Shown here: positions 15,734 through 25,192 of the stretch, piece by piece
Numbering within the stretch: the stretch's first letter is position 1
How the letters are laid out: each line of letters opens with the position of its first letter
From: Nereida ignava
GTDB lineage: Bacteria > Pseudomonadota > Alphaproteobacteria > Rhodobacterales > Rhodobacteraceae
NCBI RefSeq assembly: GCF_001049735.1
Contig: NZ_CVPC01000002.1
Location: 1-64,000 of the forward strand
Length of the DNA stretch: 64,000 nt
Reading direction: 5' to 3'
The notes under the pieces: generated by a model
Told to the model about the DNA's origin: nothing
Seen by the model: the letters and a program-made list of their open reading frames with translations, nothing else
The model's database searches: none
Made by a program: the position numbers and the translations under genes

Positions 15734-18700
15734 ATGAAAATTGACCGCACATTTACCGCCGCCGGCAAAGACGCATACGCCGAACTGGACTTTATCAAAA
15801 CAGTTTCGGAAATCCGGAACCCCGATGGCACGATTGTGTTTCAACTCGAAGATCTGGAAGTACCCTCCAGCTGGAGCCAAGTTGCCAGCGACGTGATTGC
15901 GCAGAAGTATTTCCGCAAAGCGGGCGTGCCGTCCAAAATTGAAAAAGTGGCCGAGAAGGATGTCCCTGAGTTCCTTTGGAAGTCCAAACCAGCAAAAGGT
16001 GCGACCTTCGGCGGCGAGACATCAGCGAAGCAAGTTTTTGATCGTCTGGCGGGTGCGTGGACATACTGGGGTTGGAAAGGTGGGTATTTCACCACTGAAG
16101 CTGACGCCCGTGCGTATTTCGACGAGATGCGCTACATGCTGGCGACACAGCGCGCCGCGCCGAACAGCCCGCAGTGGTTTAACACGGGCCTGCACTGGGC
16201 CTACGGTATCGACGGACCTGCCCAAGGCCACCACTATGTAGACCACAAGACCGGCAAGCTAACCAAATCCACCAGCAGTTATGAGCACCCACAGCCACAC
16301 GCGTGCTTTATTCAATCTGTTGCGGATGATCTGGTAAACGAAGGCGGCATCATGGACCTTTGGGTGCGTGAAGCGCGTTTGTTCAAATACGGCTCTGGCA
16401 CAGGCACAAACTTCTCAAGCCTGCGTGCCTCGGGTGAGGGGCTCTCTGGCGGTGGTAAATCATCTGGCCTGATGGGCTTTTTGAAAATTGGTGACCGTGC
16501 AGCTGGTGCGATCAAATCTGGTGGCACAACACGGCGCGCGGCCAAAATGGTTATCGTGGATGCGGACCACCCCGATATTGAAGAATTCATCGAGTGGAAG
16601 GTGCTTGAAGAGCAAAAAGTAGCGTCCATCGTTGCTGGCTCAAAGATGCACGAGCAAAAGCTCAACGCGATTTTTGCGGCGATCAAAGCGTGGGACGGTG
16701 CGCAAGAGGATGCCTATGATCCAAAGGTTAACCCACAGCTGAAAGAAGCGGTAAAGTCAGCCAAGAAAGTTGCGATCCCCGAGACGTACATCAAGCGCGT
16801 TCTAGATTACGCAAAGCAAGGCCACACCTCAATTGAGTTCCCAACATATGACACGGATTGGGATTCAGAAGCCTATAACTCTGTCTCCGGTCAGAACTCG
16901 AACAACTCAATCCGGGTGACTGATGCATTCCTGAAGGCCGTTGAAGCAGATGGCACATGGGATTTGATCAATCGCACAGACGGCAAAGTGTTCAAGACCG
17001 TCCAAGCGCGCGATTTGTGGGAAAAAGTAGGCCACGCAGCTTGGGCCTGTGCCGACCCGGGCATCCAGTACCACGACACAGTCAACGCGTGGCACACATG
17101 CCCAGAAGACGGTGAAATTCGCGGCTCCAACCCGTGTTCAGAGTACATGTTCCTTGATGACACGGCCTGTAACCTTGCATCCATGAACCTGCTGACGTTC
17201 CTCAAAGACGGTGTGTTCCAGTCTGAAGACTACATGCACGCGTGCCGTCTGTGGACAGTCACCCTTGAGGTGTCTGTGATGATGGCGCAGTTCCCATCCA
17301 AAGAGATCGCGCAACGCTCATATGACTTCCGCACACTTGGTTTGGGCTATGCAAACATCGGTGGTTTGCTGATGAACATGGGCTACTCTTACGACAGCGA
17401 TGAAGGCCGCGCGCTTTGCGGTGCGCTGACTGCAATCATGACCGGCGTCAGCTATGCAACATCTGCCGAAATGGCCGGTGAGTTGGGCCCGTTCCCAGGG
17501 TACAAAAAGAACGCAGACCATATGCTGCGCGTCATCCGTAACCACCGCACAGCAGCCTACGGCAAGACAGACGGCTATGAGAACCTTGAAATCAAGCCAG
17601 TCGCGCTGGACCACGCGTCTTGCCCAGACAAAAGCCTGATCGAACTGGCGCAATCCGCATGGGACGAAGCGCTGAGCCTTGGCGAAGCCCACGGTTACCG
17701 CAATGCCCAAGCCACAGTTGTTGCGCCGACAGGCACAATCGGCTTGGTCATGGACTGTGACACCACAGGTATTGAGCCAGACTTTGCACTGGTGAAATTC
17801 AAGAAGCTTGCGGGGGGTGGTTATTTCAAGATCATCAACCGCTCTGTTCCAGCAGCCCTTGAAAAGCTTGGCTACGGCAGCGCGCAGATCGAAGAGATCG
17901 TCAGCTACGCCGTTGGGCACGCCTCAATGGGCAATGCGCCGGGCATCAACCACACCGCCCTGATTGGTCATGGTTTTGGCCAGGCCGAGCTTGAGAAAGT
18001 GGAAGCTGCGTTGGCATCAACGTTCGACATCCGCTTTGTGTTCAACCAGTGGACCTTGGGCGCAGAATTCTGCACCAATGTTCTGGGCATTCCGCAGGAT
18101 AAGCTGGCTGATCCAACGTTTGATCTGTTGACACACTTGGGTTTCACCAAAGCGGACATCAACGCAGCCAACGACCACGTTTGCGGCACGATGACCCTTG
18201 AGGGTGCGCCACACTTGAAGAAAGAGCACTATGCGATCTTCGATTGTGCCAACCCGTGCGGCAAGAAAGGCGAGCGTTTCCTGAGCGTCGACAGCCACAT
18301 CACCATGATGGCCGCAGCGCAGTCGTTCATCTCTGGCGCGATCAGCAAGACGATCAACATGCCAAACGACGCAACGATCGAGGATTGTCAGAAAGCCTAT
18401 GAGCTGTCTTGGTCTTTGGGTGTGAAAGCGAATGCGCTCTACCGTGACGGCTCAAAACTCAGCCAGCCGCTTGCTGCGGCCTTGGTCGAGGATGATGATG
18501 AGGCGGCTGATGTGCTTGAGAACGGCTCCACCATGGAGAAAGCACAAGTCATCGCCGAAAAAATCATCGAGAAGGTTGTGGTCAAAGAGGTCATCAAATC
18601 ACACCGCGAAAAGATGCCACAGCGCCGCAAGGGCTATACCCAAAAAGCTAACGTGGGCGGGCACAAAGTGTACCTGCGCACCGGAGAGTATGCAGATGGC

Positions 18701-19387
18701 AACCTTGGTGAAATCTTCATCGATATGCACAAAGAGGGGGCGGGCTTCCGCGCCATGATGAACAACTTCGCCATCGCGGTGTCTGTTGGTCTGCAATACG
18801 GTGTGCCGCTCGAGGAGTTCGTGGATGCGTTCACCTTCACCAAGTTTGAGCCCGCTGGCATGGTCCAAGGCAACGACAGCATCAAGAACGCTACATCTGT
18901 GCTGGACTACATCTTCCGCGAATTAGCTGTTTCCTATCTTGACCGCACCGATCTTGCCCATGTGAAGCCTGAAGGCGCCACATTCGATGATATCGGCCGC
19001 GGTGAGCAAGAGGGCGTGAGCAACGTCAAAGAAGTGTCTGACACCGCTGCGACGCGCACCCTTGAAGCGCTCAAGACGATCAGCTCAACAGGCTATCTGC
19101 GCAAGCGTTTGCCCCAAGAGTTGACTGTGTTGCAGGGCGGCCAAATGGGCATGACCGAGACAGCGTCAGTGGCGCCAGTGGCCCCTGTGGTGGCTGATGG
19201 CACAACCGGCGTTGCCGTAGCCGAAGCCGCTGTTACAGGTGGCGGTGTACAGATGGACGCTCGTGCCAAAGCGAAGATGCAAGGCTACGAGGGTGAGGCC
19301 TGCGGTGAGTGCGGAAACTACACGCTGGTGCGCAACGGCACCTGCATGAAGTGCAACACCTGCGGCGGCACATCCGGCTGTAGCTAA
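15734..19387 (+). CDS. nrdJ: Vitamin B12-dependent (class II) ribonucleoside-diphosphate reductase
   Basis: NrdJ reduces ribonucleotides to deoxyribonucleotides with adenosylcobalamin as radical source and so works with or without oxygen. The 1,217-residue protein shows [19 protein letters not shown] near residue 195, [12 protein letters not shown] near 217, the active-site region [20 protein letters not shown] near 460, [20 protein letters not shown] near 658, a TSCPD domain (about 970-1090) and a Cys-rich tail with [16 protein letters not shown] and SGCS that probably regenerates the active-site disulphide. I start it at 15734 ([15 protein letters not shown]); the frame is open to 15500 but that extension has no family resemblance. 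It is monocistronic, with a terminator downstream. Confidence 0.97.
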   Translation: MKIDRTFTAAGKDAYAELDFIKTVSEIRNPDGTIVFQLEDLEVPSSWSQVASDVIAQKYFRKAGVPSKIEKVAEKDVPEFLWKSKPAKGATFGGETSAKQVFDRLAGAWTYWGWKGGYFTTEADARAYFDEMRYMLATQRAAPNSPQWFNTGLHWAYGIDGPAQGHHYVDHKTGKLTKSTSSYEHPQPHACFIQSVADDLVNEGGIMDLWVREARLFKYGSGTGTNFSSLRASGEGLSGGGKSSGLMGFLKIGDRAAGAIKSGGTTRRAAKMVIVDADHPDIEEFIEWKVLEEQKVASIVAGSKMHEQKLNAIFAAIKAWDGAQEDAYDPKVNPQLKEAVKSAKKVAIPETYIKRVLDYAKQGHTSIEFPTYDTDWDSEAYNSVSGQNSNNSIRVTDAFLKAVEADGTWDLINRTDGKVFKTVQARDLWEKVGHAAWACADPGIQYHDTVNAWHTCPEDGEIRGSNPCSEYMFLDDTACNLASMNLLTFLKDGVFQSEDYMHACRLWTVTLEVSVMMAQFPSKEIAQRSYDFRTLGLGYANIGGLLMNMGYSYDSDEGRALCGALTAIMTGVSYATSAEMAGELGPFPGYKKNADHMLRVIRNHRTAAYGKTDGYENLEIKPVALDHASCPDKSLIELAQSAWDEALSLGEAHGYRNAQATVVAPTGTIGLVMDCDTTGIEPDFALVKFKKLAGGGYFKIINRSVPAALEKLGYGSAQIEEIVSYAVGHASMGNAPGINHTALIGHGFGQAELEKVEAALASTFDIRFVFNQWTLGAEFCTNVLGIPQDKLADPTFDLLTHLGFTKADINAANDHVCGTMTLEGAPHLKKEHYAIFDCANPCGKKGERFLSVDSHITMMAAAQSFISGAISKTINMPNDATIEDCQKAYELSWSLGVKANALYRDGSKLSQPLAAALVEDDDEAADVLENGSTMEKAQVIAEKIIEKVVVKEVIKSHREKMPQRRKGYTQKANVGGHKVYLRTGEYADGNLGEIFIDMHKEGAGFRAMMNNFAIAVSVGLQYGVPLEEFVDAFTFTKFEPAGMVQGNDSIKNATSVLDYIFRELAVSYLDRTDLAHVKPEGATFDDIGRGEQEGVSNVKEVSDTAATRTLEALKTISSTGYLRKRLPQELTVLQGGQMGMTETASVAPVAPVVADGTTGVAVAEAAVTGGGVQMDARAKAKMQGYEGEACGECGNYTLVRNGTCMKCNTCGGTSGCS

Positions 19388-19497
19388 AGAGATGCGGCGG
19401 CCCCCTGCGCGAGCAGGCGAGGGCCGCCCATGACGATCAGGCCGCAGGCATAAAACAACGTAAGAGCGGTAAATTATACGAGCCTGATTGAACAAAC

Positions 19498-19525
19498 TGG
19501 GGCGCCTATGGGCGCCCCATTTTTG
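19498..19525 (+). terminator. Intrinsic terminator downstream of nrdJ
   Basis: A perfect 9-bp GC-rich stem TGGGGCGCC/GGCGCCCCA with loop TATG is followed by TTTTT and G. It lies 110 bp after the nrdJ stop. A further GC-rich hairpin without T-run lies closer to the gene (19396-19428: GGCGGCCC and CCTGC arms with a GCGA loop), which may protect the 3' end. Confidence 0.88.
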
Positions 19526-19606
19526 TTCGGTGTGTTGGTTTGGGTAAACAGAAGGAAACACTGTTTTTGCAGGCATTCATCCGGTGGGGCGCTGCCCCAC
19601 ACCCCG

Positions 19607-19627
19607 GGATATTTTTCAACAAAAGAA
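19607..19627 (+). repeat. Dispersed 21-bp element, copy 1
   Basis: It reads GGATATTT-TTC-AACAAAAGAA. It lies between the convergent nrdJ and ilvN genes, 17 bp before the ilvN terminator. It is preceded by GTGGGGC-GCT-GCCCCAC and ACCCCGG. It shares 19 of 21 positions with every other copy in this window; only positions 9 and 11 vary. Confidence 0.85.
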
Positions 19628-19641
19628 CTTGTGCTGAAACT

Positions 19642-19678
19642 AAAAAGCTCCTCGCGCTTGTTCAGTGCGAGGAGCTTT
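19642..19678 (-). terminator. Intrinsic terminator of the ilvBN operon
   Basis: On the minus strand a perfect 12-bp stem (arms 19644-19655 and 19667-19678, AAAGCTCCTCGC and its complement) with an 11-nt loop ends in a run of T residues followed by A. It lies 34 bp beyond the ilvN stop. Confidence 0.87.
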
Positions 19679-19711
19679 AGCTTTAATCTGTAACTTATTG
19701 GAAATTATTGC

Positions 19712-20275
19712 TTACTCTGGGCCGCGAGAAAGGGCTGCCACGCCCGTGCGGGCCATTTCTATCAGGCCGATGGGGCGCATCAGATCGGCAAATGCATCGA
19801 TTTTCCCGACGTCACCGGTGATTTCAAAAACGAAACTATCAAGGGTGCTGTCCACCACGTTGGCGCGGAAAATCTCGGCCAGACGCAGTGCTTCGATGCG
19901 CTTGTCGCCGGTACCCGTAACTTTGAACAGGGCCAGCTCACGTTCAACGGCGGGGCCCTCGACGGTAAGATCGTGCACGTCGTACACAGCCACAATCCGG
20001 CCCACTTGCGCTTTGATTTGTTCAATCATCTGCGGGGTTCCGGTTGTTACGATCGTGATGCGCGACAGCTGCTTTTCGTGATCCACTTCCGCAACTGTCA
20101 GGCTTTCGATGTTGTAGCCGCGCCCTGAGAAAAGTCCGATGACGCGGGCCAGAACGCCCGCTTCGTTGGCGACCAATACCGCAAGGGTGTGGCGTTCTTC
20201 TACGTCAGAGAAGGTTGGGCGAAGGTTGTAGGCGCTGTGGCTTGATGCGCCTTTCTTGAGTTTTAGTGCAGCCAT
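19712..20275 (-). CDS. ilvN: Acetolactate synthase, small (regulatory) subunit
   Basis: IlvN binds the catalytic subunit IlvB and confers valine feedback control on acetolactate synthase. The 187-residue protein has an N-terminal ACT domain (RHTLAVLVANEAGVLARVIG at about 29-48, then FSGRGYNIESLTVAEVD) and a C-terminal regulatory domain. I use the ATG at 20275 (MAALKLKKGASSH), which fits the family; the frame is open further upstream to 20404 but overlaps the ilvB end. It follows ilvB by 94 bp and is closed by a strong terminator. The ilvH name is also used for this family. Confidence 0.95.
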   Translation of the reverse strand: MAALKLKKGASSHSAYNLRPTFSDVEERHTLAVLVANEAGVLARVIGLFSGRGYNIESLTVAEVDHEKQLSRITIVTTGTPQMIEQIKAQVGRIVAVYDVHDLTVEGPAVERELALFKVTGTGDKRIEALRLAEIFRANVVDSTLDSFVFEITGDVGKIDAFADLMRPIGLIEMARTGVAALSRGPE

Positions 20276-20369
20276 TGGGTGTCTCAGTTCATGTATGTTT
20301 TGTGTGGGCCTGACGCGCCCGTTTTGTTGGGGTGCATCAGGCCAATAAGAGCGAAGGGTAGTGCGGATG

Positions 20370-22121
20370 TTAGACCAGCACGCTGCCTTTTGCATCGATC
20401 GCACCTTTGGTGCTGGCGTCGCCCAAAAGCATCTCGTTATGTGCCTTGCCCGATGGGATCATGGGGAAACAGTTTTCGTGCTTTTCAACAAGGCAATCAA
20501 AAATGACCGGACCGTCGTAGGTGATCATTTCCATGATGGCATCATCCAAGTCCGCAGCATCTTCACACAAAATGCCCTTGGCACCGAAAGCTTCGGCCAG
20601 CTTTACAAAGTCGGGCAGGGCTTCTGACCAGCTTTGTGAATAACGCTCGCCGTGCAGCAATTCTTGCCACTGGCGGACCATTCCGAGCCGTTCGTTGTTC
20701 AGAATGAATTGCTTTACGGGCAAGTTGAATTGCACCGCTGTGCCCATTTCTTGCATGTTCATCATCCACGAGGCTTCACCCGCCACGTTGATGACCAGCG
20801 CATCACGGTGCGCGGCTTGCACACCGATTGAGGCAGGGGTGCCGTAGCCCATTGTGCCCAAACCACCGGACGTCATCCAACGGTTTGGGTCTTCAAACCC
20901 CAGGTACTGCGCCGCCCACATCTGGTGCTGGCCGACTTCGGTTGTAATGTAGCGGTCGTATTTCTGGGTCAGAGCTTCAAGGCGCTCAAGAGCGTATTGC
21001 GGCTTGATGACTTTGCCTTCTTGCTTGAACGACAGACAGCGCACGGCGCGCCAGTCTTCAATCTGGCTCCACCACTTGGTGAGCGCTTCTTTGTTTGTCT
21101 GGCGACCTTTTGATTTCCAAACGTTCAGCAGGTCCTCAAGCACATGAGCCACATCACCAAGGATCGGCATATCCACATGGATGACTTTGTTGATCGATGA
21201 GGCGTCGATATCAATGTGCGCCTTTTTCGAGCCGGGCGAGAACGCATCGAGGCGGCCCGTGATCCGATCATCAAAACGTGCGCCGATGTTGATCATCAAA
21301 TCGCAATCATGCATCGCCATGTTGGCTTCATAAAGCCCGTGCATGCCCAACATGCCCAGCCAGTTGTCACCGGACGCAGGGTAGCAGCCCAGTCCCATTA
21401 GGGTTGAGGTGATGGGGAAGTTTGTTGCCGCCACCAACTCGCGCAAAAGCTGTGACGCCGCGGGGCCAGAGTTGATGACGCCGCCACCCGAATAGATGAT
21501 CGGGCGCTTGGCCTTGGCCATCGCGTCGGCCAATTCCTCAATGGTGGCCATGTCGCCTTTCACTTGGGGCTGGTAGTGCGACTTGGTGGGCGCGGCAGAC
21601 TGATACTTGCCCTTGGCGAATTGGACGTCTTTGGGAATGTCCACAAGCACAGGGCCCGGACGGCCTGATGTCGCAACGTGGAACGCCTCGTGGATTGTGC
21701 CAGCAAGCTCATCGGTGTCTTTCACAAGCCAGTTGTGTTTGGTGCACGGGCGCGTGATGCCAACGGTGTCGGCCTCCTGAAATGCGTCAGACCCGATCAT
21801 GAATGTGGGCACCTGACCGGACAAAACGATCATTGGGATGCTGTCCAAAAGCGCATCCGTAAGGCCTGTCACCGCGTTTGTGGCACCGGGGCCCGAGGTA
21901 ACCAAAACAACACCGGGTTTGCCTGTCGCGCGGGCATAGCCTTCTGCGGCGTGGGTCGCACCTTGCTCGTGGCGGACCAAAATGTGGTTAATGTCGCTTT
22001 GCTGAAAAATCTCGTCATAGATCGGCAGCACCGCGCCACCGGGGTAGCCGAAAATCGTGTCGACGCCTTGTTCTTTAAGGGCTTGGATAACAATTTGGGC
22101 GCCTGTCATGGGTGCGGGCAT
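20370..22121 (-). CDS. ilvB: Acetolactate synthase, large (catalytic) subunit
   Basis: IlvB condenses two pyruvates (or pyruvate and 2-ketobutyrate) with thiamine diphosphate, the first common step to valine, leucine and isoleucine. The 583-residue protein has the catalytic Glu in LVRHEQGATHAAEGYARATG near residue 50, the FAD/central domain with GARFDDRITG near 280 and the TPP domain with GGLGTMGYGTPASIG near 420. The diphosphate-binding block reads VAGEASWMMNMQEMGTA, with Glu-Ala where many homologues have Asp-Gly. I start at the ATG at 22121 because GGAGAG lies 7 nt upstream; an ATG at 22142 is less likely. An attenuator-like leader precedes it. Confidence 0.96.
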   Translation of the reverse strand: MPAPMTGAQIVIQALKEQGVDTIFGYPGGAVLPIYDEIFQQSDINHILVRHEQGATHAAEGYARATGKPGVVLVTSGPGATNAVTGLTDALLDSIPMIVLSGQVPTFMIGSDAFQEADTVGITRPCTKHNWLVKDTDELAGTIHEAFHVATSGRPGPVLVDIPKDVQFAKGKYQSAAPTKSHYQPQVKGDMATIEELADAMAKAKRPIIYSGGGVINSGPAASQLLRELVAATNFPITSTLMGLGCYPASGDNWLGMLGMHGLYEANMAMHDCDLMINIGARFDDRITGRLDAFSPGSKKAHIDIDASSINKVIHVDMPILGDVAHVLEDLLNVWKSKGRQTNKEALTKWWSQIEDWRAVRCLSFKQEGKVIKPQYALERLEALTQKYDRYITTEVGQHQMWAAQYLGFEDPNRWMTSGGLGTMGYGTPASIGVQAAHRDALVINVAGEASWMMNMQEMGTAVQFNLPVKQFILNNERLGMVRQWQELLHGERYSQSWSEALPDFVKLAEAFGAKGILCEDAADLDDAIMEMITYDGPVIFDCLVEKHENCFPMIPSGKAHNEMLLGDASTKGAIDAKGSVLV

Positions 22122-22213
22122 CTTGGTCTCTCCGGTTTTCAACGTTTGCGCGGCTGGTTTCGCGTCAAATCAATAGCTAGCTCGTTTCAGGTTCAGAAAA
22201 GAAAAGGTGACAT

Positions 22214-22312
22214 AAAAAAACCCCCGATTGTGTCGGGGGCGCATGGTTTCAAAACTGGATGATCTTACGATCCCATGCGCATCTTTCGGCAAATCACGAC
22301 GACGTCTTTCAT
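22214..22312 (-). promoter_or_regulatory. Transcription attenuator of ilvBN
   Basis: Reading leftward: a ribosome-binding purine run, a 15-codon leader peptide rich in Val and Ile codons (22312-22265), arms GCGCATGG (22280-22273, inside the peptide) and CCATGCGC (22246-22239) that can pair perfectly, then an intrinsic terminator with stem CCCCCGA/TCGGGGG (22239-22233 and 22227-22221), a 5-nt loop and seven T residues (22220-22214). It lies about 90 bp before ilvB. This is the layout of ribosome-mediated attenuation responding to charged tRNA-Val/Ile. The two hairpins share only one base, so the exact antiterminator is uncertain. Confidence 0.78.
22265..22312 (-). CDS. ilvBN leader peptide (15 residues)
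   Basis: An ATG at 22312-22310 opens a short frame encoding MKDVVVICRKMRMGS and a TAA stop at 22267-22265. The run Val-Val-Val-Ile uses GTC, GTC, GTG and ATT. A ribosome stalled there for lack of Val- or Ile-tRNA would cover the RNA up to the first pairing arm. A purine-rich stretch (GAAAGGG) lies upstream at ribosome-binding distance. The peptide itself has no expected function. It is too short for ordinary gene finders, and its position before a terminator and a branched-chain amino-acid gene is the main support. Confidence 0.75.
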   Translation of the reverse strand: MKDVVVICRKMRMGS

Positions 22313-22486
22313 AGCCCGCCCTTTCTTCACAATTGCCACGGACATTATGGCGGGCATTCAGGGGCGTCAACAGCCGCACAGCAGTTTTTTGGCTGTTTTG
22401 GATAATTAAATAGCGATTTGAGTGATGAATTTTGAAACTATCGGAAAGTATGGGGGTATTTTTTTGGCATTTTATTGGATGCTGGC

Positions 22487-23140
22487 CTACAAATTAGCCC
22501 CTGTGCCCTGCAGAACCCCGTGCTCAAGCGCGTAGCGGGTCAGCCCTGCGGTAGATGAAATACCCAGTTTACGTTTGATATTCTTGCGGTGGGTCTCAAC
22601 TGTGCGCACAGAAATATCCAACACGGCTGCGACGTCTTTGTTGGATTTCCCACTGGCAAGTTGCAGCAAAATGGTCTGCTCGCGCTCGGTCAGGATTTCG
22701 CGCCTGCCCGCAACCGCCGGTTCAAGCGAGCCTTTCGCGCCTGTGCACAAATACCGTCCACCAGACAACACCACATCGATGGCAGTTTTGATTTCTTCGG
22801 TGGGGACATCCTTCAGTAAATAGCCATGCGCGCCATAACTCAGCGCCGTTGAAATATATTCGGGCGTGTCGTGCATCGACAGGATCAGGATGTGGGTGTC
22901 GGGGTGTTGCTCAAGGATAATCTCGGTCGCGGAAAGCCCGCCCATGTTGGGCATGTTCAGGTCCATCAACACCACGTCCGGCTGCAACGTGCCTACTTGC
23001 GCGATGGCCTCTTGTCCGGATGATAGCGTCGCGACCACTTCAAGATCGTCATACGTCTCAAGGATCGATTGCACCCCTTGGGCAACCATCGGGTGATCAT
23101 CGACAATCATAACGCGGGTGAGCGGCGGTGTTTGGGTCAT
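22487..23140 (-). CDS. NarL/LuxR-type response regulator
   Basis: A 217-residue two-component regulator: receiver domain (about 8-125) with acidic pocket IVDDHPM, phosphoacceptor Asp near residue 60 in DVVLMDLNMPNMGG and the late Lys in GYLLKDV; then a LuxR helix-turn-helix (about 150-212) with LTEREQTILLQLASGKSNK and VRTVETHRKNIKRKLG. Its ATG overlaps the end of the histidine kinase gene by 4 bp, so they form a cognate pair. By position it should control the divergent TRAP transporter. It appears intact, although its partner kinase is truncated. Confidence 0.93.
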   Translation of the reverse strand: MTQTPPLTRVMIVDDHPMVAQGVQSILETYDDLEVVATLSSGQEAIAQVGTLQPDVVLMDLNMPNMGGLSATEIILEQHPDTHILILSMHDTPEYISTALSYGAHGYLLKDVPTEEIKTAIDVVLSGGRYLCTGAKGSLEPAVAGRREILTEREQTILLQLASGKSNKDVAAVLDISVRTVETHRKNIKRKLGISSTAGLTRYALEHGVLQGTGANL

Positions 23141-24300
23141 TGGGTAATCTTCGCTGGTGCTTCGGGACTGAGAAGGTGGGTAAGCGGCACAGTCGCCTCG
23201 ATGGTGGTGCCAGAGGCGGTGGACGCGATGTTCAGCGTGCCGTCAAGTTGCTCGATCCGCTCGGCCATATTGCGCAGACCAAGCCCCAAGCTGTTGCGAC
23301 CGCGTCCTGATTTCAGGCCAATACCGTTGTCCTTTACCATCAACGTCGCCCCTTGGCGGTGACCGGCCAGGCTCATCACCATTTTCGAGGCATCGGCGTG
23401 CCGCTCAATGTTGGTCAGAGCTTCTTGGGCAATGCGGTAAAGCGCAATCTTGCTGTCGGGATCAAGACGGTTGCGAAAGACGACAGTTTCAAACGTGCAT
23501 TCGATGCCCGTGCGCGCCTCAAAGTCATCGGTCAGCGATTGCAGGGCAGGGCCAAGCCCCAAGTCGTCCAAGATGCCCGGCCGCAAGTCACGGCTGATAC
23601 GGCGGACCTCACCAATGGCGGTGTTCAGCCCGTCGATCCCTGCACCAAGGCTGTCACCGGCGGCGGCATCGCCTTTGTTGAAACGTCTGCGCGCAAGCTC
23701 AAGTGAATAGCGTACGCCTACCAAGATCTGGCTGATGCCGTCATGCAACTCACGGGCGACGCGGCCACGTTCTTCTTCTTGGGTATCAAAAATTCGTTCC
23801 GTCAGTGCCTTTAGCTTGGTATCGGCCAAGCGCCGCTCTCGGATGTTTAGCACCATGCCAGAGGCAAAAACCGCCAAAAGCGCACCAAGCGTGATGAACA
23901 CAATATACTGGAACGTCCGATCGATGCGGTTCTCTACATCTGCGCGCGCTGCGGCCACCGTGCTTTGGATGTCATCGACAAAAATGGCGGTGCCGATGGC
24001 CCACTGCCAATCTTGCAGACCCAGCACATAGCTGATCGCGGGTTCTTTGGTGCCGGTGCTTGGCTTGGTCCATAAAAACGAATGATACCCACCACCCGTG
24101 CGCGCAATATCAATCAGCTTGTCGGTAACGGGCACGTCTTCGGGATCGGTCAGTCCGCTCCAGTCTTTGTTGATCAGAACAGTCTGACGCGGCGCCACAA
24201 GATTTGTGCCGTCGTAATCAAACACAAAGAAATAGCCGTCTTGGCCGTAGACCATCGCTGCAAGGCGCTGCTTTACCACGGCAACGGCGCGGCTCTGCAC
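23137..24300 (-). pseudogene. Sensor histidine kinase, 5' end missing
   Basis: The remaining 375 or so residues hold the second half of a periplasmic Cache sensor domain (from QRLAAMVYGQDGYFFVFDYD), one membrane segment (about 132-153 of the open frame), a HisKA_3 dimerisation domain with phosphoacceptor His in RVARELHDGISQ, and an ATPase domain with ALTNIERHADASK, VKDNGIGL and GLGLRNMAERIE. The N-terminal anchor, the first membrane helix and the start of the Cache domain are absent. The frame only begins at an arbitrary GTG at 24300 that already overlaps dctP sequence on the other strand. Recognisable kinase sequence ends near 24270. Either a deletion or an assembly error explains this. Confidence 0.85.
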
Positions 24301-24975
24301 GACGAGTTGGGCGAAATCTTTGGCCTGAAATCATTCTTGGGCGGCAACACAGGCGCACAAGCAGGTGGTTGGTTCCGTAAAGAAATCACCTCAGCTGCTG
24401 ATTTCAACGGTCTGAAATTCCGTATGCCAGGCCTTGGCGGTAAAGCACTGGGTAAACTGGGCGCATCTGTTCAGAACCTTCCAGGCGCAGAAGTGTACCA
24501 AGCTTTGGCATCTGGCGCGCTTGACGGCACCGAGTGGATCGGCCCATGGGCAGACGAAAAAGCCGGTTTCCAGGAGATCACAAAATTCTACTACGCTGCG
24601 GGCTTCCACGAGCCAGGCGCAGGTCTGTCAGTTGCAACAAACCGCGACGTATTCGACAGCCTGTCACCAGCGCACCAGAAGATCATCGAAATCGCATCTG
24701 CTGAAACACACCAGTGGAACCTTGCACAGTTCCTTAACAACAACGGTTCAGCGCTTCAGCGTCTGCAATCCGGCGGTGTTAAAGTTCTCGAATTCCCAGA
24801 TGACGTTTGGGATGCATTCGGTAAAGCAAGTGAAGAAGTCCACGCCGAAAACCTCGGTGATGACCTCTACAAAAAGGTCCACGATGATTACCAGGCGTCG
24901 CTCAAAGCGTCATCTGGCTGGATCAAGCAGTCTGAAAGTGCATACCGCACACAGCGCGACCGCGTTCTGGGCTAA
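24271..24975 (+). pseudogene. dctP: TRAP transporter substrate-binding protein DctP, 5' end missing
   Basis: Only the C-terminal 234 or so residues remain, from YHGNGAALHDELGEIFG through GNTGAQAGGWFRKEI, the ligand-binding Arg region FNGLKFRMPGLGG, GTEWIGPWADEKAGF, to the stop at 24975. Family members are about 350-370 residues, so the signal peptide and roughly a third of the protein are gone. The frame continues upstream to an ATG at 24082, but that part is antisense to the kinase gene and not DctP-like. Codon use (AAC, TTC, CCA) suggests a once highly expressed gene. It should supply solute to the DctQ/DctM permease behind it. Confidence 0.85.
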
Positions 24976-25192
24976 TCGCTCGATTGCAGGGGGGAGGGCG
25001 CGCGCGTCCTCTCCCAAGCGTTCGCATCTTTGGGTCGGCCAGCATGCGTTGGCCGCTCCAACTTTTACCGCATTATGATCTGACTGCATCCGCAACCATG
25101 GCCGATGGGCATTGGGGTTGCGTGGCACATCATAACTGCGCCGAAATTATTACGAGCCGCCGCTCCACGACTTGAAGGCTTAGGGGAATATC

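Noticed and set aside
17318-17920. 200-codon open frame on the minus strand inside nrdJ
   Set aside because: It is antisense to a clearly conserved enzyme; its protein has no recognisable motif and such frames are common at this base composition.
24082-24270. Using the ATG at 24082 as the start of a complete 297-residue DctP
   Set aside because: The first 60 or so residues are antisense to the kinase Cache domain, contain no signal peptide and do not resemble DctP.
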